Positions 54,798-62,914 of a DNA stretch of 64,000 bases are shown here, one piece after another. The notes under the pieces were generated by a model that saw nothing but the letters and a program-made list of their open reading frames with translations, searched no databases and had not been told where the DNA came from. The DNA lies in assembly GCF_030418455.1 (NCBI RefSeq), contig NZ_JAUHPW010000002.1, forward strand, positions 310,001 through 374,000, read 5' to 3'. The position numbers and the translations under genes were made by a program. Position 1 is the first letter of the stretch; the number at the start of each line of letters is the position of its first letter. The stretch comes from Demequina litoralis (lineage in GTDB: Bacteria; Actinomycetota; Actinomycetes; Actinomycetales; Demequinaceae).

Positions 54798-54891
54798 TCG
54801 GGGGTTGGGGCCCCCGCGGCTCTCGACCCGTCCGGTGCTCCCCGCCTCGAGGGCGCGGACCAGCCTGACGAACGTCAATCGCCGACGTCAC

Positions 54892-54921
54892 ATGTTACGC
54901 GGTTCGAGCCGGGAAGTCGAA
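54892..54921 (-). promoter_or_regulatory. Possible tRNA-Trp/secE promoter
   Basis: Minus strand: -35 TTCGAC (54921-54916), 18-bp spacer, -10 TAACAT (54897-54892), about 90 bp before the tRNA. A weak -35 makes this tentative. Confidence 0.4.
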
Positions 54922-54986
54922 CCCGTGCTCCTGGGTCGGCCTCGTCGCCGCCCGCCATGTGCGCCGGACCAGACTAGCGGACCCTT

Positions 54987-55002
54987 CCGATTGCCAATGA
55001 CA
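54987..55002 (-). repeat. Dispersed repeat copy C
   Basis: Minus-strand core TGTCATTGGCAATCGG (one change from copies A/B), with a GTCAC half-site 9 bases upstream. It lies between tRNA-Trp and the DUF559 gene and is in inverted orientation to copy D. Confidence 0.75.
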
Positions 55003-55111
55003 AGGGTGACAGGTGGGAACAGGGTCGCGCCGTCGCGGGCGGCATCGGCTGGTGCAGGGGGACGGGTCGCGTCGTGCGCGGCCCGCCGCTCGGTGGTGCC
55101 GGGAACCCGCT

Positions 55112-55972
55112 TCAGGCGCTGCGGGAGCGCCCGTAGGCGGCGAGCTTCGCGCGCACCTCCGTGGTCACCCGGCCCGGCTCGTCGCGCACGGCCGTGAACG
55201 GGATCCGGATGCGCGGGATCCCCGCCGCGGCGAGGACGGCGTCACGCCGCGCGTCCTCCGCCTGCGCCTCGGGCGACGAATGGTAGTTCTCCCCGTCCAC
55301 CTCGACGACGACGAGGTCGTCGACCAGCAGGTCGACGTGACCGACGCCCGCGATCCTCGCCTGCGAGACGACCGCGAAGCCCGCCTGGCGCAGCTCGAGC
55401 CGGGCGAGCGTCTCGCCGGGCGACTGCGACAGCGGATCCGCGTGCGCGACGAGCCACGCTCGCCGCCTCGGCGCCGTGCCGGTCATCGTCCACACGTCCT
55501 GGAGGCGGATGAGGCTCCGGTTGAGCGCCGCGTCGACGACGGCCAGCTGCGCGGCGAGCCCCGTGCAGGCGCTCATGTGGTCGATGAGCGTCAACGCATC
55601 GACGCACAGCGCGTCGTCACCGTGGCGCAGGGCCCGGGGCAGGCGATGCACCGTGGTCGGCACCTTCAGACGCCTGTCCCCCTGCACGATGCCGCGGTCC
55701 CACGGCACCGCCACATGGAGCCCACCGGACGGGACGAGGGCGGGCAGGTCCAGCACCACCGCCGCCGAGACGCAGGTGAGCTGCGCCGACATGACCCGCG
55801 CGCGCACCGACGCGAACGACGCGTCCGGCAGCGCATAGCACCCCCGGTGCGGACGCGCGAGCGAGCCGGAGTGCACGGCGTCGAGCAGCTGCGGATCGGT
55901 GAGACCGAGCCGCAGCAGCTGAGCGCGGCGCGCACAGCCGCCCAATGCGCTGACCGCTCCGACCGGATCCAC
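55112..55972 (-). CDS. AbiEi-like N-terminal plus DUF559 endonuclease-like protein
   Basis: 286 residues. The N-terminal third has a winged-helix/AbiEi-type segment (RAQLLRLGLTDPQLLDAV, then RPHRGCYALP). The C-terminal third is a DUF559 domain of the restriction-endonuclease-like fold: VVVEVDGENYHSSPEAQAED, with the D/E-x-D and downstream Arg of the Vsr-like core (RRDAVLAAAGIPRIRIPF). Such proteins are scattered in actinobacterial genomes; the role is unknown but nuclease fold and AbiEi likeness suggest defence or mobile DNA. GTG start at 55972 with GGAG close upstream. Bracketed by inverted repeat copies C and D. Confidence 0.75.
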   Translation of the reverse strand: MDPVGAVSALGGCARRAQLLRLGLTDPQLLDAVHSGSLARPHRGCYALPDASFASVRARVMSAQLTCVSAAVVLDLPALVPSGGLHVAVPWDRGIVQGDRRLKVPTTVHRLPRALRHGDDALCVDALTLIDHMSACTGLAAQLAVVDAALNRSLIRLQDVWTMTGTAPRRRAWLVAHADPLSQSPGETLARLELRQAGFAVVSQARIAGVGHVDLLVDDLVVVEVDGENYHSSPEAQAEDARRDAVLAAAGIPRIRIPFTAVRDEPGRVTTEVRAKLAAYGRSRSA

Positions 55973-56179
55973 CGCTCCAGCGTCGCGAGGGTCGCCCTCT
56001 CACGCCGCACGCTCCTGCGGCCCGGGGGACGTCCGCGTCCGGGGCGGACACCGGGGACATCGCCTCGTCGATGGCGCAGCCGTCGAAGGATGGCGGGGGC
56101 CCGCGAGCGGCGACGGGCGGAGGAGGCACCCACGCCTGACCCGGCCCGACCCGGCCCATGCGGTCACATGCGTCACAAG

Positions 56180-56195
56180 CGTCATTGGGAGTCGA
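56180..56195 (+). repeat. Dispersed repeat copy D
   Basis: CGTCATTGGGAGTCGA (two changes from copy E), preceded by two GTCAC units spaced exactly 9 bases apart (56163-56167, 56172-56176). Lies between the divergent DUF559 and PLDc_N/SHOCT genes. Confidence 0.75.
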
Positions 56196-56290
56196 CAGGC
56201 GTCCCGCTCCCCCCGGCGCACCGGGTGCCGCGGGGCTAGCGTGAAAGGTGCCGGGCGAGCACGGCGCCGCCGGCGAGAGGGGGCATCGTC

Positions 56291-56704
56291 ATGGACTTCT
56301 TCGCGAACTTCCTGAACATCCTGTGGTGGTCGCTGTGGATGACCATCTGGATCATGTTCATCTTCCTCATCATCAAGTTCGTCATCGATGCGTGGCGCGA
56401 TGAGGGCATCGGCGTCCTCGCCAAGATCCTGTGGACCCTCTTCCTGGTCTGCGTCCCGGTCCTCGGCGCGCTCGTCTACCTCCTGGCACGCGGGCGGGGC
56501 ATGGCCGCGCGGGACATGGCAGCGGCGCGCGGATACCGCGCCGAGGAGGTCGACTACACGCGGAGCCTGATGTACGACGATGCCGACATCGAGGCGCTCA
56601 CGCGCCAGCCCTCCGCCGAGATCGCGCGTGCGAAGGCGTTGCTCGACTCCGGCGCGATCACCGCGGACGAGTACGAGACGCTCAAGGCGCGCGCGCTCGG
56701 GTGA
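56291..56704 (+). CDS. PLDc_N/SHOCT small membrane protein
   Basis: 137 residues. Two membrane helices form a phospholipase D nuclease N-terminal-like (PLDc_N) hairpin: IWIMFIFLIIKFVIDAWRDE and LFLVCVPVLGALVYLLARGR. A linker and a C-terminal SHOCT motif follow (IARAKALLDSGAITADEYET), a short domain thought to mediate oligomerisation. Start ATG 56291 has GAGAGGGGG seven bases upstream. Function unknown. Flanked by repeat copies D and E. Confidence 0.8.
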   Translation: MDFFANFLNILWWSLWMTIWIMFIFLIIKFVIDAWRDEGIGVLAKILWTLFLVCVPVLGALVYLLARGRGMAARDMAAARGYRAEEVDYTRSLMYDDADIEALTRQPSAEIARAKALLDSGAITADEYETLKARALG

Positions 56705-56745
56705 CCGTCGCCCGCGACAGCCGCACCTGTCACACCCGCCACACG

Positions 56746-56761
56746 TGTCATTGGGAATCGA
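56746..56761 (+). repeat. Dispersed repeat copy E
   Basis: TGTCATTGGGAATCGA, with GTCAC and GCCAC half-sites at 9-base spacing upstream (56729-56733, 56738-56742). Ends 15 bp before the aminotransferase ATG, so it overlaps that gene's leader or promoter. Confidence 0.8.
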
Positions 56762-56776
56762 ACGGCAGGTGGAACA

Positions 56777-57988
56777 ATGACGTCCATGAAGCCTGCTCGT
56801 CGCGTCTCTGCCCGCCTCGGCGCCATCGCGCCGTCCGCCACCCTCGCCGTCGACTCCAAGGCGAAGGCCCTCAAGGCCGCCGGCCGCCCCGTCATCGGGT
56901 TCGGCGCGGGCGAGCCCGACTTCCCCACGCCGGAGTTCATCGTCGACGCCGCCGCCGCCGCGGTGCACGACCCCAAGAACCACCGCTACACCCCGGCGAC
57001 GGGGCTGCCCGAGCTCAAGAAGGCGATCGCCGCGAAGACGCTGCGAGACTCCGGCTACGAGGTCGATCCCGCCAACGTCGTGGTGACCAACGGCGGCAAG
57101 CAGGCCGTTTTCCAGGCCTTCGCGGCCATCGTCGACCCGGGCGACGAGGTCCTCCTCCCCGCCCCGTACTGGACCACGTACCCCGAGGCGATCGCGCTCG
57201 CCGGCGGTACCCCGGTCGAGGTCTTCGCCGGCGCCGACCAGGACTACCTCGTCACGGTCGAGCAGCTCGAGGCCGCCCGCACCGACAAGACCAAGGCGCT
57301 GCTGTTCTGCAGCCCGTCCAACCCGACCGGCGCCGTCTACTCCCCCGAGCAGACCCGGGCCATCGGCGAGTGGGCCCTCGAGCACGGCATCTGGGTCATC
57401 ACCGACGAGATCTACGAGCACCTCCTGTACGACGACGCGGTCTTCACCCCGATCGTCCGCGCCGTGCCCGAGCTCGCCGACCAGTGCATCGTGGTCAACG
57501 GCGTCGCCAAGACGTATGCGATGACCGGATGGCGCGTGGGCTGGATGATCGCGCCCGCGGACGTCACCAAGGCGGCCTCCAACTTCCAGAGCCACCTCAC
57601 CTCGAACGTCGCCAACGTGTCGCAGCGCGCCGCCATCGCGGCCCTCGAGGGCGGGCTCGACGAGGTCCACGAGATGCGCGCGGCCTTCGACCGCCGCCGC
57701 CGCACCATGGTCGAGATGCTGCGCGCGATCGACGGCGTCGTGTGCCCCACCCCCAAGGGCGCGTTCTACGCGTACCCGTCGGTCGAGGGCCTCATCGGCC
57801 GCACCGTCGGCGGCGTCGAGATCACGTCGAGCGCGGACCTCGCGACCGTGATCCTCGAGCAGGCCGAGGTGGCCGTGGTCCCCGGCGAGGCCTTCGGCCC
57901 GTCCGGATTCCTGCGCCTCAGCTACGCGCTCGGCGACGACGACCTCGTCGAGGGCGTCACCCGCATCCAGAGGCTGCTCGCGCAGTAG
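56777..57988 (+). CDS. aspC: Pyridoxal-phosphate aminotransferase, AspC type I
   Basis: 403 residues. Fold type I aminotransferase: [25 protein letters not shown] and the PLP lysine Lys245 in [31 protein letters not shown] binds the substrate carboxylate. Probably an aspartate or prephenate/glutamate aminotransferase; exact specificity cannot be told. AGGTGG lies just before ATG 56777. In Streptomyces the same gene neighbours tRNA-Trp-secE; here two accessory genes and repeats C-E intervene. Followed by the strongest hairpin in the window. Confidence 0.88.
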   Translation: MTSMKPARRVSARLGAIAPSATLAVDSKAKALKAAGRPVIGFGAGEPDFPTPEFIVDAAAAAVHDPKNHRYTPATGLPELKKAIAAKTLRDSGYEVDPANVVVTNGGKQAVFQAFAAIVDPGDEVLLPAPYWTTYPEAIALAGGTPVEVFAGADQDYLVTVEQLEAARTDKTKALLFCSPSNPTGAVYSPEQTRAIGEWALEHGIWVITDEIYEHLLYDDAVFTPIVRAVPELADQCIVVNGVAKTYAMTGWRVGWMIAPADVTKAASNFQSHLTSNVANVSQRAAIAALEGGLDEVHEMRAAFDRRRRTMVEMLRAIDGVVCPTPKGAFYAYPSVEGLIGRTVGGVEITSSADLATVILEQAEVAVVPGEAFGPSGFLRLSYALGDDDLVEGVTRIQRLLAQ

Positions 57989-58006
57989 CCGCCGCTCGCG
58001 CGCGGC

Positions 58007-58048
58007 CGGAAGGGGCGCATCGTCCGCGTGGACGATGCGCCCCTTCCG
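58007..58048 (+). terminator. aspC terminator built from an inverted pair of GGACGATGCG
   Basis: A perfect 19-bp stem, 58007-58025 with 58030-58048, loop GCGT. The centre is CGCATCGTCC followed by GGACGATGCG, i.e. two motif copies facing each other. 19 bp after the aspC stop. The closest parallel in known biology is the placement of DNA uptake sequences as inverted pairs in terminators of Neisseria and Haemophilus. Confidence 0.85.
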
Positions 58049-58082
58049 CCTTCTGGCCGAGGCAGCCTGGGACGATGCTGGT

Positions 58083-58088
58083 TAGGCT
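58083..58088 (+). promoter_or_regulatory. Candidate -10 of leaderless ABC transporter promoter
   Basis: TAGGCT, 7 bases upstream of ATG 58096, without a Shine-Dalgarno sequence in between. No clear -35. Confidence 0.45.
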
Positions 58089-58095
58089 CGAACCC

Positions 58096-58971
58096 ATGAC
58101 CGAACCGGCCATCTCCATCGCGGGCCTGCACAAGCACTACGGCGACCTGCACGCCGTCGACGGCATCGACCTCGAGATCCCGCGCGGCGAGGTGTTCGCG
58201 CTGCTCGGCCCCAACGGCGCGGGCAAGTCCACCACGGTCGAGATCCTCGAGGGCTTCCGCAAGCGCACCGCGGGCGACGTCAGCGTGCTCGGGTCGGATC
58301 CGCAGCACGCTCCCCGGCACTGGCGCACGCGGGTGGGCGTGATGCTCCAGGGCACGTCGGAGCACGGCGCCCTCACCGCCGCCGAGTCGCTGCGCTACGC
58401 CGCCAGCCTCTACCCCGACCCGCGCGACGTGGACGAGACGCTCGAGGCCGTGGGGCTCACCGAGAAGGCCGGCGCGAAGCCCGCGACCCTGTCGGGCGGC
58501 CAGCGCCGCCGCCTCGACGTCGCGCTCGCGGTGATCGGCCGGCCCGAGCTGGTGTTCCTCGACGAGCCCACCACGGGCTTCGACCCGGAGGCGCGCCGCC
58601 AGTTCTGGACCCTCATCGACGGGCTGCGGGGCGACGGCACCACGATCCTGCTCACCACCCACTACCTCGACGAGGCCGATCACCTCGCGGACCGCATCGG
58701 CATCATCGCCGCGGGCCGCATGGTCGCCCTCGACACCCCGGCCGGCCTGCGCTCGCGCGCCTCCGCCGCGCGCGTCACCTGGACCGAGGGCGGCACCAGG
58801 CACGTCGAGGAGACCGCGACGCCCACCGCCCTCCTGCGCGACCTGCTCGCGCGCCACGACGGCGAGATCACGGGGCTCGAGGTGGTCCACCCGTCCCTCG
58901 AGGACGTCTACCTCCAGCTCATCGACCACGCCGCGAACGGCACCCCCGAGACCGAGGAGGCCTCGGCATGA
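58096..58971 (+). CDS. ABC-2 type exporter ATP-binding protein
   Basis: 291 residues. Walker A GPNGAGKST (38-46), signature LSGGQRRRLDVAL, Walker B ELVFLDEPTTGFDPEA and the switch histidine in LLTTHYLDEADH. DrrA/NodI-type ATPase (drug or polysaccharide export class). Start ATG 58096 matches the conserved N-terminus; longer frames overlap aspC. The stop overlaps the permease ATG (ATGA). Confidence 0.9.
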   Translation: MTEPAISIAGLHKHYGDLHAVDGIDLEIPRGEVFALLGPNGAGKSTTVEILEGFRKRTAGDVSVLGSDPQHAPRHWRTRVGVMLQGTSEHGALTAAESLRYAASLYPDPRDVDETLEAVGLTEKAGAKPATLSGGQRRRLDVALAVIGRPELVFLDEPTTGFDPEARRQFWTLIDGLRGDGTTILLTTHYLDEADHLADRIGIIAAGRMVALDTPAGLRSRASAARVTWTEGGTRHVEETATPTALLRDLLARHDGEITGLEVVHPSLEDVYLQLIDHAANGTPETEEASA

Positions 58972-59786
58972 CCGCCACCACCGCATCGTCCGCGCCCACA
59001 TGGGGCTCGATGACCCGCAGCCGCCTCGTGGTCGAGCTCAAGGAGTTCCTCCGCAGCCGCGAGCAGATGGTCTTCATCTTCTTCTTCCCGATGATGCTGC
59101 TCGTGCTGTTCGGGTCGGTGTTCGGGGGGCAGGAGATCGCTCCGGGCGTCACGTTCGCGGCGTACTTCCTGCCGGGCATGGTCGCCTCCGGCATCCTCAA
59201 CACCGGCTTCCAGTCGCTCGCGATGTCGATCGCGATCGACCGCGACGAGGACGTCCTCAAGCGCATCCACGGCACGCCGCTGCCGCCCACGGCGTTCTTC
59301 GCCGCGAAGGTCGCGCAGGTGGTCGTCGTGTCGGTGGTGCAGGTCGTCGCGCTCGTCGCGATCGGCGTCGTGATGTACGACGCGACGCTGCCGTCGGGCT
59401 CGGGCTGGTGGACCTTCACGTGGGTGTTCCTGCTCGGCACCGCGGCGTCGACGACGCTCGGCATCGCGATGTCGTCGCTGCTGCGCAACGCGAAGGCCGG
59501 CTCGGCGATCATCACGCCGATCGTCCTGTTCCTGCAGTTCACTTCGGGCGTCTTCCTCGTCTACACGCAGATCCCGACGTTCCTCCAGCACGTCGCCGCG
59601 ATCTTCCCGCTGAAGTGGCTCGCGCAGGGCATGCGCTCGGTGTTCCTCCCGGAGAGCTTCGAGTCCGCCGAGGTCAACGGCTCGTGGCAGCACCCCGCGA
59701 CCGCGATCGTGCTGACGATCTGGGTGATCGTCGGGCTCGTGCTCGCCGTGCGGACCTTCCGCTGGACGCGCCACGACGACAACTGA
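58968..59786 (+). CDS. ABC-2 type exporter permease
   Basis: 272 residues, six predicted membrane helices. ABC2_membrane features: the coupling region RSREQMVFIFFFPMMLLVLF, PGMVASGILNTGFQSLAMS, and DEDVLKRIHGTPLPPTAFF. Overlaps the ATPase gene by 4 bp, so the two form one exporter of unknown substrate. The N-terminal tail before the first helix carries a GGACGATGCG copy (58982-58991, as Ala-Ser-Ser), right behind the start. Confidence 0.88.
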   Translation: MTATTASSAPTWGSMTRSRLVVELKEFLRSREQMVFIFFFPMMLLVLFGSVFGGQEIAPGVTFAAYFLPGMVASGILNTGFQSLAMSIAIDRDEDVLKRIHGTPLPPTAFFAAKVAQVVVVSVVQVVALVAIGVVMYDATLPSGSGWWTFTWVFLLGTAASTTLGIAMSSLLRNAKAGSAIITPIVLFLQFTSGVFLVYTQIPTFLQHVAAIFPLKWLAQGMRSVFLPESFESAEVNGSWQHPATAIVLTIWVIVGLVLAVRTFRWTRHDDN

Positions 59787-59845
59787 CAGCCGCCCTTGAG
59801 CGGGCTCTCGGCGGGCTCCCAGGGTCGCGCACGCATGCTGGGCGC

Positions 59846-60100
59846 ATGAACCGCACCCCCACCCGCCTCGCCGTCACCGTCCTCGCCGCCGGCGCCCTGC
59901 TCCTCGGCGCCGGCTCCGCCGCGGGCGCCGCGCCGCGCGCCGCCCTGAGCTCGGAGGACGATGCGCCCGCCACCGCACCCGCCGACCGCGACGACCGGCC
60001 GCACCGCCTGGGCCCGCCCGCGGATCTCCCCGCCGTGATGCCGTCGCAGGACGTCACCGTGCGCAAGGGGCGCGACGACGAGGACGATGCGGCGGCCTGA
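59846..60100 (+). CDS. Small secreted protein of unknown function
   Basis: 84 residues. A signal peptide (MNRTPTRLAVTVLAAGALLL, then GAGSAAGAA) precedes a short acidic, Pro-rich mature part ending in a run of Asp/Ala. No homologue recognised. Two GGACGATGCG copies (59956-59965, 60082-60091) encode Asp-Asp-Ala, the second forming the very end of the protein. Weak ribosome site (GGGCGC). Could be a real exported peptide, or an open frame shaped by the motif. Confidence 0.5.
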   Translation: MNRTPTRLAVTVLAAGALLLGAGSAAGAAPRAALSSEDDAPATAPADRDDRPHRLGPPADLPAVMPSQDVTVRKGRDDEDDAAA

Positions 60101-60135
60101 CGGACGATGCGGCGGTCGTCCGCGCGGACGATGCC
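60082..60135 (+). repeat. Run of two exact and one near copy of GGACGATGCG before the histidine kinase gene
   Basis: Exact copies at 60082-60091 and 60102-60111 (both followed by GCGG), and GGACGATGCC at 60126-60135, all on the plus strand at about 20-24 bp spacing. They lie between the small secreted gene's end and the kinase -10. Confidence 0.75.
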
Positions 60136-60153
60136 GCGCCCGGCCGCGCGCCC

Positions 60154-60159
60154 TACGCT
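60154..60159 (+). promoter_or_regulatory. Candidate -10 of leaderless histidine kinase promoter
   Basis: TACGCT, 6 bases before ATG 60166, no ribosome site between; matches the leaderless pattern seen for coaA and the ABC ATPase. Confidence 0.45.
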
Positions 60160-60165
60160 GGCCGG

Positions 60166-61401
60166 ATGGACGTCAAACCCCCTCGCTGGGGCGACGTCGC
60201 GATCGCGGCGTCGCTCCTGGTGCTCGGGCTCATCGGGGTGCACGCGAGCGCGCGCTTCGAGCTCGGGGGCCGCGACATCGACACGTTCGGCTACGCGCTG
60301 CTCGCGCTCCAGGTGGCGCCGCTCGCGTGGCGCCAGCGGTACCCGCGCCTCGTCGTCTGGGCGGTGCTGGTGCCGTGGATCGTCAGCGTGGGCCTGGGAT
60401 ACCCCGACACGCCCGCCTCCCTGGCGATCTACCTCGCGCTGTACGGCGTGGCCGCGTACACGCCCCGCCGCCAGGCGATCGCGCACGGCGGCGCCGTGCT
60501 GGGGATCATGCTCGCGTGGACCACGGTGGGCCTCGCCCTCACCGACTACGTCCCCTGGACCGCGCTCATCGCGGTGGTGCTGGCCGTGGTGGTGCCCATG
60601 ATGGTCGGCTTCGTCGACTACCGCCGCCGCGAGCGGCTCACCGAGCTCGAGCTCGCGCAGGAGCGGCGCGAGCAGGCGCAGCGGGTCATCGCCGCCGATG
60701 CGGTGCGGGCCGAGCGCGCGCGGATCGCGCGCGAGCTGCACGACGTGGTGGCGCACGAGATCACGGTGATGACGCTGCAGGCCGAGGGTGCCCGCCGCCT
60801 CGCCCGCGACGGCGACCCGCGCGTGACGCAGGCACTCGAGACCATCGCCGTCTCCGGCCGCACGGGGCTCACCGAGATGCAGCGGATGATCGGCGTGCTG
60901 CGGGCCACCGAGCAGGACGCCGTCGACACGGCGGACCGCGACCGGGCGACCGCGGAGCTCGAGCCGATGCCGTCGCTCGCGGCCATCCCCGCCCTCGCCC
61001 AGCAGGTGGAGGACGCGGGACTGCCGGTCGAGCTCAGCATCTCGGGCACCGCGCACGTGCCGGCCGGCGTCGAGCTGAGCGCCTACCGCGTGGTGCAGGA
61101 GTCGCTCACCAACGCGATGAAGCACGCCGGTCCCGGCGCCCGGGCGCAGGTCAGCGTCGAGCGCCAGGCCAGCGAGGTGACGGTGCTCGTCGAGGACGAC
61201 GGCCGCGGCGTCATCTCGGATGCCGCGCGCCAGAGCGGCGGCCACGGCCTGCGCGGCATGGCGGAGCGGGTCCACGCGCTCGGCGGCACCCTGGAGTACG
61301 GTCCCCGTGCGGGGGGCGGCTTCCGGGTGCGCGCGGTGCTGCCGTCCGGCGACGACCAGGTGGGCCGGCGGCCCGCGAACGCGACGAAGGGCGGACGATG
61401 A
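60166..61401 (+). CDS. Sensor histidine kinase (HisKA_3, NarL-system type)
   Basis: 411 residues. Four to five N-terminal membrane helices, a cytoplasmic coiled-coil, then the HisKA_3 motif ARIARELHDVVAHEITVM with phospho-His192, and a HATPase_c domain (VVQESLTNAMKHAG, DDGRGV, GHGLRGMAERV). Typical of actinobacterial two-component systems that sense envelope stress. The stop overlaps the regulator's ATG. Confidence 0.92.
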   Translation: MDVKPPRWGDVAIAASLLVLGLIGVHASARFELGGRDIDTFGYALLALQVAPLAWRQRYPRLVVWAVLVPWIVSVGLGYPDTPASLAIYLALYGVAAYTPRRQAIAHGGAVLGIMLAWTTVGLALTDYVPWTALIAVVLAVVVPMMVGFVDYRRRERLTELELAQERREQAQRVIAADAVRAERARIARELHDVVAHEITVMTLQAEGARRLARDGDPRVTQALETIAVSGRTGLTEMQRMIGVLRATEQDAVDTADRDRATAELEPMPSLAAIPALAQQVEDAGLPVELSISGTAHVPAGVELSAYRVVQESLTNAMKHAGPGARAQVSVERQASEVTVLVEDDGRGVISDAARQSGGHGLRGMAERVHALGGTLEYGPRAGGGFRVRAVLPSGDDQVGRRPANATKGGR

Positions 61402-62066
61402 TCCGGGTGGCCCTGGTGGACGACCAGGCGATGGTGCGGGTGGGCCTGCGGATGATCCTCGAGTCCGAGGACGACGTCGAGGTCGTCGCGGAGGCGACGT
61501 CCGGCGTCGACGCGGCCCGCATCGTCGCCGACCATGCGCCCGACGTGGTCCTCATGGACGTGCGCATGCCCGGCATGGACGGCCTCAGCGCGACGCGCGA
61601 GGTCCTCGCCGCCCACCCCGGCACGCGCATCGTCATCCTCACCACCTTCGACGACGACGAGTACGTCTACGAGGCGCTGCGGGCCGGCGCGTCCGGCTTC
61701 CTGCTCAAGAGCGTCGAGGGCGATGCGCTGGTCGCCGCCGTGCGCGTCGTCGCGGGCGGCGAGGCGCTGCTCGCCCCCGAGGTGACGCGACGCGTGATCG
61801 AGCAGTTCGCCCGCACGTCGCCCGGCACCGTCGAGGAGGCGGAGCCGTCCGCCGAGGCCGTCGGCGACCTGTCGGAGCGCGAGGTCGAGGTCCTGCGGCT
61901 CATGGCGCGCGGGCTGTCGAACCAGGAGATCGCGGCCGAGCTGTTCGTGTCCGCCACCACGGTGAAGACGCACGTGAGCCACATCCTCACCAAGCTCGGC
62001 GTGCGCGACCGCGTCCAGGCCGTGGTCGAGGCGTACGACTCCGGCATCGTCCTGCCGCGGCCCTAG
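61398..62066 (+). CDS. NarL/LuxR-type response regulator
   Basis: 222 residues. Receiver domain with DDQAM, phospho-Asp54 in VVLMDVRMPGMDG and Lys in LLKSVEG; a C-terminal LuxR helix-turn-helix follows (LSEREVEVLRLMARGLSNQE, then TVKTHVSHILTKLGVRDR). Overlaps the kinase by 4 bp. It probably controls the downstream ABC genes through the inverted repeat at 62077-62095. Confidence 0.93.
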   Translation: MIRVALVDDQAMVRVGLRMILESEDDVEVVAEATSGVDAARIVADHAPDVVLMDVRMPGMDGLSATREVLAAHPGTRIVILTTFDDDEYVYEALRAGASGFLLKSVEGDALVAAVRVVAGGEALLAPEVTRRVIEQFARTSPGTVEEAEPSAEAVGDLSEREVEVLRLMARGLSNQEIAAELFVSATTVKTHVSHILTKLGVRDRVQAVVEAYDSGIVLPRP

Positions 62067-62076
62067 CAGGGTCATC

Positions 62077-62095
62077 CCTGAGGCGGACCCTCAGG
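62077..62095. promoter_or_regulatory. Candidate response-regulator operator
   Basis: CCTGAGG (62077-62083) and CCTCAGG (62089-62095) are perfect 7-bp inverted arms with a 5-base centre. It lies 76 bp before the ABC ATPase, right after the regulator gene: the usual place for a NarL-family binding site next to kinase/regulator/ABC transporter operons. Confidence 0.5.
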
Positions 62096-62170
62096 AACCG
62101 TCCTCATGGACGATGCCGTCCGCGCGCCTGCCGCGCCAGACTGACCGAGGCATCGACTTCAGGAGGAACC

Positions 62171-62914
62171 ATGTCCACCAGCCCCACCGTGACGATCGCC
62201 GCGTCGATGCGCGGCGGCACCAAGGACTACGGGTCCGGCGACGCCGCGGTCCGCGCGCTCGACGGGCTCGACGTCGACATCGCCCAGTCGGAGTTCACGG
62301 CGATCATGGGGCCCTCGGGCTCCGGCAAGTCCACCCTGCTGCACACGCTCGCGGGCCTCGACCGGCTCACCGCCGGCGAGTCCTGGATCGGCGAGACGCA
62401 GATCACCGGCCTGTCCGAGGACAAGATCACGCAGGTCCGCCGCGACAAGATCGGCTTCGTGTTCCAGGCCTTCAACCTCATCCCGTCGCTCAGCGCGCGG
62501 GAGAACATCACCCTGCCGCTCGACATCGCGGGCCGCGACGTCGACCCGCAGTGGTTCGAGGAGATCATCGCGATCCTCGGCCTGGGCGACCGCCTCACGC
62601 ACCTGCCGGCCGAGCTGTCCGGCGGGCAGCAGCAGCGCGTCGCCGTGGCCCGCGCCCTGGTGGCGCGCCCCGAGCTGATCTTCGCGGACGAGCCGTCGGG
62701 CAACCTCGACTCTCGCTCCGGCGCCGAGCTGCTGGGCTTCATGCGCCGCGCGGTCAAGGAGTTCGGCCAGACCATCGTCATGGTGACCCACGACCCGACC
62801 GCGGCGTCCTACTCGGACCGCGTGCTGTTCCTCGCGGACGGCCGCATCGTGGACGAGATGCGCGAGCCCACCGCGGACCGCGTGCTCGACCGCATGAAGC
62901 AGATGGGGCACTGA
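62171..62914 (+). CDS. LolD/MacB-type ABC transporter ATP-binding protein
   Basis: 247 residues. Walker A GPSGSGKST (47-55), VFQAFNLIPSLSARENI, LSGGQQQRVAVARAL and ELIFADEPSGNLDS are standard for the FtsE/LolD/MacB class that drives FtsX-type permeases. AGGAGG four bases before ATG 62171. The stop overlaps the permease ATG by one base (TGATG). Probably antimicrobial peptide or lipoprotein-related transport. Confidence 0.93.
   Translation: MSTSPTVTIAASMRGGTKDYGSGDAAVRALDGLDVDIAQSEFTAIMGPSGSGKSTLLHTLAGLDRLTAGESWIGETQITGLSEDKITQVRRDKIGFVFQAFNLIPSLSARENITLPLDIAGRDVDPQWFEEIIAILGLGDRLTHLPAELSGGQQQRVAVARALVARPELIFADEPSGNLDSRSGAELLGFMRRAVKEFGQTIVMVTHDPTAASYSDRVLFLADGRIVDEMREPTADRVLDRMKQMGH

Larger units (their letters stand above)
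54798..55111. other. 314-bp gap upstream of tRNA-Trp
   Basis: Contains a possible tRNA/secE promoter and repeat copy C; no open frame with credible coding features. Confidence 0.6.
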
